From NCBI GenBank assembly GCA_003484865.1, contig DMZT01000061.1, forward strand, positions 1 to 16,372: a stretch of DNA of 16,372 bases. The letters are read 5' to 3'. The position numbers and the translations under genes were made by a program. Each line of letters starts with the position of its first letter. The first letter of the stretch is position 1. This stretch comes from Stenotrophomonas sp. Its GTDB lineage: Bacteria > Pseudomonadota > Gammaproteobacteria > Xanthomonadales > Xanthomonadaceae. Below the pieces are notes generated by a model that did no database searches, was not told the origin of the DNA, and was given only the letters and a program-made list of their open reading frames with translations. Shown here piece by piece: positions 1 through 6,428 of this stretch.

Positions 1-161
1 CTGCGGTACCACCACTGCGGGGTCTCCCCGGCGGGGTGGGCAATGGCCGGCACATCGACCTGGACCGCGCCGGCAGAGGCGCTGGAGGAGGGAGCGGTAG
101 TGGCGCAGGCGCCAAGCAGCAGGGTGGTGACGGCAGCCACCAGAGGCGTGAAACGGGACAT
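1..161 (-). CDS. N-terminus of a predicted lipoprotein, possibly alkaline phosphatase (partial)
   Basis: The reading frame runs off the left edge, leaving about 53 residues. The start MSRFTPLVAAVTTLLLGAC is a short lipoprotein signal peptide with an LGAC lipobox, so export and lipid attachment are expected. A Ser/Ala-rich linker follows, then a segment reading HPAGETPQWWYR. From memory, a similar HP-GET--WW-R stretch precedes the metal-binding domain in secreted alkaline phosphatases of Xanthomonadaceae; no catalytic residue is inside the window, so this function is a guess. An in-frame ATG four codons upstream (position 173) is an equally possible start, and neither has a strong ribosome binding site. 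The gene is divergent from the symporter gene, sharing a 149-base intergenic region. Confidence 0.6.
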   Translation of the reverse strand, partial: MSRFTPLVAAVTTLLLGACATTAPSSSASAGAVQVDVPAIAHPAGETPQWWYR

Positions 162-310
162 GGATGAATGCATCTCACATGTGAAACGGGCGTTCATTAT
201 GCAGAACGCCGCAAGGCACGCCGATGACACGCTGATTTTCCGTGTACGCCTCGTGCCACGGCCCCGCTTGGGCTAAGGTGCCTAGCTGTCAAATCATCTC
301 TGGAACGCAC

Positions 311-1639
311 ATGAAGCTGGTCTCTGCCTGGCTGCGGATCCCCTTCTGGCAACGGGTCCTCGGCGGCTTCGTGCTGGGCGCACTGGCCGGCTGGCTGCTC
401 GGCCCGGCGGCCGAAACCTGGTTCGGCCCGCTCGGCGATCTCTACGTCACCCTGATCAAGATGATCGCGGTGCCGCTGGTGTTCTTCGCCGTGATCAACG
501 CCATTTCCTCGCTGCACGGGCAGAAGTCCGTGGCAGCCCTGGGCGGGCGCACCTTCCTGTGGTTCATCATCACCGCTGCCCTGGCCGTGTGCGTGGGCCT
601 GGGTGTCGGCACCCTCATGCAGCCGGGCAGCGGCGCGCTCAGCCTGAGCATGGACCACGGCTACACCCCGCGCGAAGTACCCAGCGTGATCAAGGTGCTG
701 ATGGATGTCGTGCCCTCCAACGTCTTCTACGCGTTGACCGGCATCGGCACCCGCATCAATGGCGCCGGTGAAACCGTGCTGGCCGCGGGCCGCGGCTCGA
801 TCCTCCCGGTGATCTTCTTCGCCGGCCTGCTCGGCTTTGCCATGGTCAAGCTCGGCGACAAGGTCAGCGAGGCACGCAAGCTGACCGGGCAGATGAGCGA
901 GATCATGATCCAGGTGACCCGCTTCGTGCTGGAGATCACCCCGCTGGGCACCTTCGGCCTGATCGCCGGCCTGGTCGGCAGCTACGGCTTTGAGAAACTG
1001 CTGCCGCTCGGCAACTTCGTGCTCGCCCTGTACATCGCCTGCGCCCTGCACATCGTCGTGGTCTACGGCAGCCTGCTGCTCATGCACGGCCTGAACCCGC
1101 TCAAGTTCTTCCGCGGCGCCGCCCCCGGCATGCAGGTCGCCTTCGTCAGCTCTTCCAGCTTCGCCGCCATGCCCGCCGCGATGCGCTCGATCACCCACAA
1201 CCTCGGCGTCAACAAGGACTACGCCTCCTTCGCCGTCCCCCTCGGCGCCAGCATCAAGATGGACGGCTGCGGGGCGATCTATCCGGCCCTGTGCGCCGTC
1301 TTCATCGCCCAGTACACCGGCGTGCCGCTCACCCCCGAGCAGTACATCGTGGTCCTGATCGCCTCGGTCCTGGGCAGCTTCGGCACCGCCGGCGTCCCCG
1401 GCACCGCCGTCGTGATGGCCACCGTCGTCCTCAGCGCCGCCAATCTCCCGCTGGAAACCATCGGCTACCTCTACGCCATCGACCGCATCCTCGACATGAT
1501 GCGCACCATGACCAACGTCACCGGCCAGATGCTGGTCCCGGTCATCGTCGCCAAGGAAACCGGCCTGCTCGACCGCGAGATCTACGACAACCCATCCACC
1601 AACCTCGGCGTGGATGAAGGCGAAGAACGAACGTCCTGA
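311..1639 (+). CDS. Dicarboxylate/amino acid:cation symporter (DAACS, GltP/DctA type)
   Basis: Inner-membrane secondary transporter of 442 residues, the usual family length, predicted to import C4-dicarboxylates or acidic amino acids with Na+ or H+. Visible family hallmarks are the serine-rich re-entrant loop SSSSFAAMP (hairpin 1), the TM7 segment GASIKMDGCGAIYPAL, the hairpin 2 loop GTAGVPGTAVVM, and the TM8 motif DRILDMMRTMTNVTGQ with its substrate-contacting Asp and Arg. The TM7 motif has Lys where most family members have Asn (NMDG), so substrate or ion coupling may differ. The ATG at 311 is chosen over an upstream GTG at 242 because hydrophobic TM1 starts right after it and GGA lies 6 bases before it. 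The gene is monocistronic and ends in a strong terminator. The substrate cannot be fixed from sequence. Confidence 0.93.
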   Translation: MKLVSAWLRIPFWQRVLGGFVLGALAGWLLGPAAETWFGPLGDLYVTLIKMIAVPLVFFAVINAISSLHGQKSVAALGGRTFLWFIITAALAVCVGLGVGTLMQPGSGALSLSMDHGYTPREVPSVIKVLMDVVPSNVFYALTGIGTRINGAGETVLAAGRGSILPVIFFAGLLGFAMVKLGDKVSEARKLTGQMSEIMIQVTRFVLEITPLGTFGLIAGLVGSYGFEKLLPLGNFVLALYIACALHIVVVYGSLLLMHGLNPLKFFRGAAPGMQVAFVSSSSFAAMPAAMRSITHNLGVNKDYASFAVPLGASIKMDGCGAIYPALCAVFIAQYTGVPLTPEQYIVVLIASVLGSFGTAGVPGTAVVMATVVLSAANLPLETIGYLYAIDRILDMMRTMTNVTGQMLVPVIVAKETGLLDREIYDNPSTNLGVDEGEERTS

Positions 1640-1661
1640 TGCAGGCACGGACGCAGCACCC

Positions 1662-1689
1662 AAAGACCGGCGAGAGCTGGTCTTTTTTT
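1662..1689 (+). terminator. Rho-independent terminator after the symporter gene
   Basis: AAAGACC (1662-1668) pairs with GGTCTTT (1679-1685). The stem is extended inward by a G-T pair and two G-C pairs around a GAGA tetraloop, and a run of T reaches 1689. It lies 22 bases after the symporter stop codon. Confidence 0.9.
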
Positions 1690-1849
1690 GCTTGTGTGCA
1701 ACTGCTTTCGCATCGTCGCTTCTTCCTGCCAAACAGGCAGATGTCTGGCGGGCTGGCGAGGCTTGGCATCGCCGGCCCTCACGACAAAGCGACTGGCTGA
1801 AGCTTTACAAGCAAACCCGGGGCGAGCCTGAATCCGCACCGTAACCCCC

Positions 1850-1879
1850 TGTATCACCCGGTGTAACACCCGTGATACA
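1850..1879. promoter_or_regulatory. Putative enhancer-binding protein site (three TGTAWCA heptamers)
   Basis: GTATCAC (1851-1857) and GTGATAC (1872-1878) form a perfect 7-base inverted repeat, and GGTGT-A-ACACC (1860-1870) sits between them. Read as heptamers, TGTATCA (1850), TGTAACA (1862) and the reverse complement of TGTATCA (1873) are spaced 12 and 11 bases, close to one helical turn. The cluster lies about 170-200 bases upstream of the predicted sigma54 start, a normal distance for a sigma54 activator. The protein that binds is unknown. Confidence 0.55.
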
Positions 1880-1952
1880 CCCGCACCCCGCTTGACTCTC
1901 AGCGCAACGCCGTCCATCGCCAAACCTATTCATACGCACAAACGCTAACGCC

Positions 1953-1963
1953 GCTGTAACAGC
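1953..1963. promoter_or_regulatory. Promoter-proximal palindrome with TGTAACA core
   Basis: GCTGT-A-ACAGC is a perfect 5+1+5 palindrome with the same TGTAACA core as the upstream cluster (GGTGTAACACC at 1860-1870). It lies about 90 bases before the predicted start of transcription. Recurrence of the core in one promoter region suggests a second site for the same regulator. Confidence 0.45.
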
Positions 1964-2023
1964 AATGTTGCGTGCGATTAACCCGCGCCGCAGGAAAACC
2001 CCGGAAACACGGCCATTGGGAAC

Positions 2024-2040
2024 TTGGCACGAATGCTGCT
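2024..2040 (+). promoter_or_regulatory. Sigma54 (RpoN) -24/-12 promoter of the fap-like operon
   Basis: The sequence TTGGCACGAATGCTGCT has the -24 GG at 2026-2027 and the -12 GC at 2038-2039, exactly ten bases apart, and a complete TTGGCACG -24 box. Transcription should start near 2051, giving a leader of about 20 bases before the ATG at 2072. The TTG at 2024 that can open the reading frame is part of this promoter and is not a start codon. Confidence 0.88.
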
Positions 2041-2060
2041 CCAACCCTCCGCATGTAATC

Positions 2061-2066
2061 GGGAGG
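2061..2066 (+). promoter_or_regulatory. Ribosome binding site of the first fap-like gene
   Basis: GGGAGG lies five bases before the ATG at 2072. With the sigma54 promoter just upstream, it fixes 2072 as the start and excludes the TTG at 2024. Confidence 0.8.
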
Positions 2067-2071
2067 TCGCC

Positions 2072-2602
2072 ATGGACAGCGTTGCCGCACACCGCACACG
2101 ACACACCACACTCTGGCTGCTCGCCGCCGCACTCATCCTGCCGGCCGCCGCCAACGCCTCCGGCGCACGCCAGGGCGTCAAAGCACAACCCGGCGAAATC
2201 GTCCTCCTGCGTGACGTCTCCGCACGGCCTGCGTACCGTCCTGCGCCCCCCGGCATGGCGCTTATCGCAGACCCCTCACCGCGCCGCGAAATCGGCCATG
2301 CCCTCGGCACCTCCACCGGCATGGATGAACTCAGCGATGACGATTACGCCTCGCTGGGCTCCAACACCGGCGCCGGCATTCCCCGCAACGCCACCACCAT
2401 CGAACGCGTCACCGGCCATACGGTCAACGGCACGCTCGGCAAAGTGACCGACAGCGGCATGCTCTCCAGCGGCCAGTTCAGCAACACCATCGGCGGCCCC
2501 ATGGGCGCCGTCGGCAACGCCACCCGCGGCATTGGCGACCAGGTGCGTGGCGCACTCGCCCAGTTCCCGCTCGGCCAGCCTGCGGGCGGGCCCGGCAAAT
2601 GA
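2072..2602 (+). CDS. Small secreted protein, first gene of the fap-like operon (FapA position)
   Basis: A 176-residue protein with an N-terminal signal peptide (hydrophobic LWLLAAALILPAAANA after an Arg-rich start, cleavage near residues 29-31). The mature part is Pro/Gly/Ser-rich, has no cysteine and looks largely disordered. A middle section reads GEIVLLRDVSARPAYRPAPP, followed by an acidic stretch MDELSDDDYASLGS and a Gly/Asn/Thr-rich tail. In Pseudomonas the first gene of the operon, fapA, encodes a periplasmic protein of similar size that affects FapB/FapC fibre composition. I place this gene in that role only by position, size and secretion, because I cannot see clear residue similarity. 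Its stop overlaps the next start (ATGA at 2599-2602), so the two are translationally coupled. Confidence 0.85.
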   Translation: MDSVAAHRTRHTTLWLLAAALILPAAANASGARQGVKAQPGEIVLLRDVSARPAYRPAPPGMALIADPSPRREIGHALGTSTGMDELSDDDYASLGSNTGAGIPRNATTIERVTGHTVNGTLGKVTDSGMLSSGQFSNTIGGPMGAVGNATRGIGDQVRGALAQFPLGQPAGGPGK

Positions 2603-3237
2603 ACACCGTCCTGCGCATGGCACTGTTGACCAGCCTGGTGCTGGCTCCCTGGGCTGCACACGCCCAGCAGGGCAACGACTACGCCGCGATGCTCTCCTAT
2701 CTCAACCAGAGCCGCATCGACGGCCGCACCCTGGCCGGCGCCGATGGCGCCATCACCGTCAACATGGCTGCCGGTGACCTGAACCAGCAGGCCAACCTGA
2801 TGGGCATCGCCAACGGCCGCAACGCCCATATCCAGGTGGATGCACGCCAGCAGCAGTCCAACAACGTCAGCCTCGGCGACACCGCCATGGACGCCAGCGC
2901 CACGCTCGGTGGCCAGGCACTGAACGGCGCCAGTGGCGTCGCATCGATCAACCAGGCCAGCGGCAATGGCAACGCGACGCTCAACGTCGTCACCGCCACG
3001 CTGGCGCAACAGGGCATACGCGAAACGAACGACGAGGCTTTGGCCGCGTCGGGCGCACTCGCGTCAGCAGGGGGGCAGGGGGCCGTCAACAGCGGTCGGT
3101 CGGCCGGAACTCGCAGGGTGGCGGTCGAAGCCTCCGCGCTGCAGGGATTCGACGGCGTCCTGCAACTCAATCAGATCGCGGGATCCGGCAACGCCACCGC
3201 AAACCAACTGAGCATTTCGGTGCAGTCCACCCCGTGA
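2599..3237 (+). CDS. fapB: FapB-like minor amyloid subunit / nucleator
   Basis: A 212-residue secreted protein: the signal peptide ends near AAHAQ (residues 19-23) and the mature part is rich in Gly, Ala, Asn and Gln with no cysteine. Two amyloid-type units are visible: VNMAAGDLNQQANLMGIANG in the first half and GASGVASINQASGNGNATLN in the second. A weaker one lies at the C-terminus (LQLNQIAGSGNATANQLS). These match the (A)xGxxNxQxN pattern of Fap fibre proteins. By order and size it corresponds to FapB, the minor fibre component thought to seed FapC. It overlaps the preceding gene by four bases and lies 44 bases before the major subunit gene. The symbol is by analogy. Confidence 0.8.
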   Translation: MNTVLRMALLTSLVLAPWAAHAQQGNDYAAMLSYLNQSRIDGRTLAGADGAITVNMAAGDLNQQANLMGIANGRNAHIQVDARQQQSNNVSLGDTAMDASATLGGQALNGASGVASINQASGNGNATLNVVTATLAQQGIRETNDEALAASGALASAGGQGAVNSGRSAGTRRVAVEASALQGFDGVLQLNQIAGSGNATANQLSISVQSTP

Positions 3238-3281
3238 GTAGTCACATCCACCCGATTGTCTGTGATGAGAGAGAGGGCACC

Positions 3282-4763
3282 ATGAACACCAACATGAAAC
3301 GGACCGTACTGGCCATCGCCGTCGCCGCTGCATCCGCCTCCGCCGGCGCCAATGGCTGGGGCAATGACCGCGACAACCAGAACCAGAGCGCCAACATCAA
3401 CCACCTGCACAACGTGGCTGAAACGCGCACCAACACCAATACCGATACCAACACCGAAACCAATACCACCACCAACACCGATACCGATTCGCGCACCTGG
3501 AACCGGACCTGGAACAACACCCGCAACAACAACAGCACCACCAACACCACCATCAACGACAACGTGACGAGCAACACCAACGTCACCAGCAACCGCGACG
3601 TGACCAGCAACCGCAACGTCACCGAGAACGTCAGCAAGACCAGCAACATCCAGGCCGACGAACGCCAGGAAAAGAACAATCACGGCGTTGACGTGAACAT
3701 CGAAAAGGACCTGCGCCTGAGCTCGGACATCAGCTTCTCGGGTGATCCGGAAATCACCGGTTCGATCGACATCGATTCGGCCGCCATCGCCGTCATCGAC
3801 AACCGCCAGTCGGTCACCAACAATCTGGCCGGCAACACCCTGGTGACCAACAGCGCCTCGATCGCCGACGACGTCGGTGCCGATGCCTCGGGCAACCTGG
3901 GCTTCAACGTCGCCGCCGGTGACAACAACGCCCAGGACAATGCGGCGTCGCTGTCCGCGGCCGATGCGTCCTTCAGCTTCGGCATGGCCGATGCGGAAGT
4001 CTTCGTCAACCAGTTCGGCGGTGGAAATACCACCCTCAACTCCGGCGTGACCAACGCCGCGGGCCTGGGTGGCAATGCCTTCAGCGGCGCGTCCGGCAAC
4101 ATCGGTGCCAACGTCGCCTCGGGCAACAACAACGAGCAGAAGAACGCGCTCGCCGCCTCGGTCGCCACCAGCGCCTATGCGACCTCGAGCATCAGCTCCA
4201 ACCAGGTGTCCTCCGGCAACACCGTCAGCAACGCCGGCTACCTGCAGTCGATGACCGACACCGTGGACGTGAACCTGAGTGGTCGCGTTGCCGGTGCCAC
4301 ATTGGCCGTGGGTGCGGGCCGTTACAGCGGCACGGGTAGTGCCTACCAGAAAGACAACTACTACCTGGATACCTGGAGCGGCGCGCTGGATCACCCGAGC
4401 GGCAGCGAAACCGGTCATATCGACATGGATAGCGATATCCAGAATGCCACCGCCAACCCGAATCGTCCGGGCGTGGGCGGCATCGCGTTCGATACCGATG
4501 AGCGCGGCACCAGCCAGTTCGTTGAACTGGGCGTGGCCGATCTCTACGCGAGCCTGAGCGGCACCGTCTCCACCACCCGTTGGGTGAACGTGGATGCGAC
4601 CAACACCGCGGCGCTGTCCGGCAGTGCGTTCTCCGGCGCCTCCGGCAACATCGGGGTGAACGTGGCCTCCGGTACCGGCAACCTGCAGGCCAACAGTCTG
4701 GCCCTGGCGGTTGCGCAGCCCTCCACCGGCGGCGGTGGCGGTGGCGGCGGTCCGGAACAGTAA
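3282..4763 (+). CDS. fapC: FapC-like major amyloid fibre subunit, Asn/Thr-rich
   Basis: A 493-residue secreted protein. A signal peptide (residues 1 to about 24) is followed by an Asn/Thr region (48-122) of TNTDTNTET-type dyads and four VTSNxN-type hexads (95-118). Three Fap-type repeats begin near residues 204 (GNLGFNVAAGDNNAQDN), 272 (GNIGANVASGNNNEQKN) and 455 (GNIGVNVASGTGNLQAN). The two later ones are preceded by FSGAS. The tail is a Gly8 run ending PEQ. Repeats 2 and 3 are separated by about 180 residues, including an aromatic, non-repetitive stretch of about 90 residues. There is no cysteine, whereas Pseudomonas FapC is described with a C-terminal CxxC. Predicted role: extracellular biofilm amyloid. 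The ATG at 3282 follows GAGAGAGGG; the upstream GTG at 3234 would spoil the signal peptide. Family assignment is by repeats and operon context. Confidence 0.87.
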   Translation: MNTNMKRTVLAIAVAAASASAGANGWGNDRDNQNQSANINHLHNVAETRTNTNTDTNTETNTTTNTDTDSRTWNRTWNNTRNNNSTTNTTINDNVTSNTNVTSNRDVTSNRNVTENVSKTSNIQADERQEKNNHGVDVNIEKDLRLSSDISFSGDPEITGSIDIDSAAIAVIDNRQSVTNNLAGNTLVTNSASIADDVGADASGNLGFNVAAGDNNAQDNAASLSAADASFSFGMADAEVFVNQFGGGNTTLNSGVTNAAGLGGNAFSGASGNIGANVASGNNNEQKNALAASVATSAYATSSISSNQVSSGNTVSNAGYLQSMTDTVDVNLSGRVAGATLAVGAGRYSGTGSAYQKDNYYLDTWSGALDHPSGSETGHIDMDSDIQNATANPNRPGVGGIAFDTDERGTSQFVELGVADLYASLSGTVSTTRWVNVDATNTAALSGSAFSGASGNIGVNVASGTGNLQANSLALAVAQPSTGGGGGGGGPEQ

Positions 4764-4805
4764 GGTTGTCCGTTTTCGCAAGCAGTACGCGTTGAGCGCA
4801 ACAAA

Positions 4806-4874
4806 CCCGGTCATCCGCCAATGACCGGGCTCCCCGGGAGCCCCTGTCCCTTCTCCCCCTTGGGGCAGGGGCTC
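4806..4874 (+). other. Cluster of hairpins between fapC and fapD
   Basis: Three inverted repeats lie in the 132-base gap. CCCGGTCAT (4806-4814) pairs with ATGACCGGG (4821-4829), a perfect 9-base stem with a 6-base loop. CTCCC/GGGAG lies at 4830-4840. GAGCCCCTG (4838-4846) pairs with CAGGGGCTC (4866-4874), with further CCC/GGG pairing inside. No T-run follows, so a classical terminator is unlikely. A role in mRNA 3' protection, processing or partial termination is inference. Confidence 0.75.
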
Positions 4875-4895
4875 CTTCCTGAGCCGGAGTACTAC

Positions 4896-5606
4896 ATGTC
4901 CAGTCGTATGCGCACGTGGATGCTGGTGTGGGCCTTGTCGGTGCTGATGATGCCGATGGGCATCGTGCGTGCCGGCGACGTCGGCTTCAGTGGTGTGCTG
5001 CCCAACGGGGCGGTCCTCACCCAGCGCGTGGAAAGCATGCAGGAACGGCGCTTCCGCAATGTCGTACGGCAACACACCGATTACAGCTGTGGCGCAGCTG
5101 CCCTGGCCACGATCCTGCGCTACGCCTACCACCTGGAGGCCGATGAGAGCACGGTGATCGAAGGGATGATGGGGGTCTCGGATCCACAACTGGTCCACCA
5201 GCGCGGTTTCTCGCTGCTGGACATCAAGCGTTACGTCGAATCGATGGGCATGCGTGGGCGCGGCTACCGCGTCAATGAAGAGCGCCTGCGCTCACTGCGC
5301 GTGCCCGGGCTGGTGCTGATGGATGTGCGGGGCTTCCGCCACTTCGTGGTCCTCAAACAGGTCCGTGGCGATCTGGTGGATGTGGCCGACCCGATTCTGG
5401 GCAACCGCAGCATTCCCGTCAGCGAATTTCTCCAGGCGTGGCCGTCGCGCGCCGTGTTTGTCGTGATCGGCAGTGACTTCGATCGCAACACGGCGTTGCT
5501 GCAGCCCGGTGAACGGCCGAGTGCCCGTTCGCTGTACGCCAGGCAGGGGCCGATCACCGATGCGGAACTGGTCGATTTCGGATTCACCCATGCCGATCTG
5601 TTTTAA
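4896..5606 (+). CDS. fapD: FapD-like C39-family cysteine protease
   Basis: A 236-residue protein with a hydrophobic N-terminal segment (about 7-25) that serves as signal peptide or anchor, so the enzyme should act in the periplasm. The C39 peptidase core is clear: Gln59 and Cys65 in QHTDYSCGAAALATIL, His149 in GFRHFVVL and Asp165 in DVADP form the expected oxyanion Gln plus Cys-His-Asp triad. C39 domains usually sit in ABC exporters and cut double-glycine leaders; a stand-alone C39 protein is characteristic of the fap operon, where FapD is needed for fibre export or processing. The ATG at 4896 is chosen because GGAG lies six bases upstream and it directly precedes the signal sequence; the frame opens earlier only inside the hairpin cluster. 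The stop runs into the ribosome binding site of the next gene (TAAGGAGG). Confidence 0.9.
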   Translation: MSSRMRTWMLVWALSVLMMPMGIVRAGDVGFSGVLPNGAVLTQRVESMQERRFRNVVRQHTDYSCGAAALATILRYAYHLEADESTVIEGMMGVSDPQLVHQRGFSLLDIKRYVESMGMRGRGYRVNEERLRSLRVPGLVLMDVRGFRHFVVLKQVRGDLVDVADPILGNRSIPVSEFLQAWPSRAVFVVIGSDFDRNTALLQPGERPSARSLYARQGPITDAELVDFGFTHADLF

Positions 5607-5615
5607 GGAGGCACC

Positions 5616-6380
5616 ATGAACATCGCAACCTGGACGCCCGGCATCGTGTTGCTCGCCCTGCTGGGCATTGCGCCGGCGCATGCCGACGAGAGCCGGCCCG
5701 GCAAGGGATTGAGCGAAATCCCCGATCCGGAATTGAACCTCATGCGGGGCCGCTACACCGTCGGTGGCAACACCGTGGCGTGGTTCGGCGTCACCATGGT
5801 CTCGCAATGGCAGACCGCCGGCGGGCAGTCGGCACAGAGCGCGCTGAAGCTGGGCATGGACTTCAGCCACGGCGGCAGCACACCGAAGATCAGCTTCGCA
5901 CCGAGCGTGAGTGTGACCGCTGCCGATGCGCCGCTGCCGGTGACACCGGGGCGCAGTGTGGACTCCAGTGGCCTGCAGAACGTGGCTGGCCTGAGTCAGA
6001 GCATCCAGGTGGCCGGCGACGGCAACCTGGCCAGCAACGCCACCCAGCTGAGCGTGCGCGATGGCGTGGCACCCACGCCCACCGGCGAAGGGGTGAACCT
6101 GGCCAGCGTGCAGCAGGGCGGTGTCAGTGCGCTGGCCCAGCTGGAAGGCAACACGGCCAAGGTGCAGTTGCAGATCGAGGGTGTCGGTGCGGTCCAGCAA
6201 TGGATCCGCAATGGCAGCGTCGGCCAGAGCATCGCGCTGGGCAGTGATGGACAGTCGGTCACCAACCGGCTGCAGATCGACCTCGTGAGGCAATCGCTGG
6301 CCAACAACGTTCCGCTCAACCAGAACGTGGCGCAGGCGATGACGCTGGTACGCGGCGTAGGCATGGGGCCGGGCCAGTGA
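5616..6380 (+). CDS. fapE: FapE-like secreted protein
   Basis: A 254-residue secreted protein with a signal peptide ending near AHADE (residue 24). The conserved-looking N-terminal part PDPELNLMRGRYTVGGNTVAWFG is followed by a region predicted to be rich in beta strand. Toward the C-terminus there are amyloid-like elements such as QVAGDGNLASNATQLS. No cysteine is present. By order, size and the GDGNxASN pattern it corresponds to FapE, a minor extracellular component in Pseudomonas whose exact role is not settled. A strong ribosome binding site, GGAGG, lies seven bases before the ATG and overlaps the end of the protease gene, so translation of the two is probably linked. The symbol is by analogy. 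Confidence 0.78.
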   Translation: MNIATWTPGIVLLALLGIAPAHADESRPGKGLSEIPDPELNLMRGRYTVGGNTVAWFGVTMVSQWQTAGGQSAQSALKLGMDFSHGGSTPKISFAPSVSVTAADAPLPVTPGRSVDSSGLQNVAGLSQSIQVAGDGNLASNATQLSVRDGVAPTPTGEGVNLASVQQGGVSALAQLEGNTAKVQLQIEGVGAVQQWIRNGSVGQSIALGSDGQSVTNRLQIDLVRQSLANNVPLNQNVAQAMTLVRGVGMGPGQ

Positions 6381-6428
6381 TCCATCGGCCCGGCAGGGGG
6401 AGCGACAACACAACAGTGGGCCAAGGCA

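Larger units (their letters stand above)
1690..2071. other. Regulatory intergenic region upstream of the fap-like operon
   Basis: This gene-free stretch, about 430 bases counting from the symporter stop, holds the terminator, then upstream activator-like repeats at 1850-1879 and 1953-1963, then a sigma54 promoter at 2024-2040. A small inverted repeat CTGCC/GGCAG lies at 1726-1740. Short open frames here (for example 1614-1844) lack ribosome binding sites or overlap the symporter, and are not believed. Confidence 0.7.

Noticed and set aside
175..184. Perfect palindrome TCACATGTGA just before the lipoprotein start
   Set aside because: It is only ten bases, with no second copy and no recognised operator consensus; it could be chance.
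244..258. Sigma54-like TGGCACG on the minus strand upstream of the lipoprotein gene
   Set aside because: The -24 half is perfect, but the -12 position has AC instead of GC at the required spacing.
197..1732. Minus-strand open frame of 511 codons opposite the symporter
   Set aside because: It is antisense to a clear transporter, runs through its terminator, and has low-complexity Gly/Asp/His composition.
1614..1844. Small open frame of 76 codons after the symporter
   Set aside because: It overlaps the symporter end, runs through the terminator stem, and has no ribosome binding site.
2024..2071. TTG start extending the first fap-like gene upstream
   Set aside because: The TTG is inside the -24 element of the sigma54 promoter, upstream of the predicted transcription start. 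The ATG at 2072 has a strong ribosome binding site and begins a signal peptide.
3431..3620. Tandem repeats that could suggest a CRISPR-like or satellite array
   Set aside because: The repeats keep the reading frame and encode Thr/Asn dyads and VTSN hexads inside a secreted protein; there are no constant repeat and spacer units.
4830..4874. Rho-independent terminator between fapC and fapD
   Set aside because: The stems are strong but no T-run follows, and the downstream genes clearly belong to the same system; listed as a hairpin cluster instead.
3171..5198. Minus-strand open frame of 675 codons opposite the major amyloid gene
   Set aside because: Its Gly/Val/Ile/Asp repeats are the mirror of the Asn/Thr codon repeats on the plus strand; no independent evidence.
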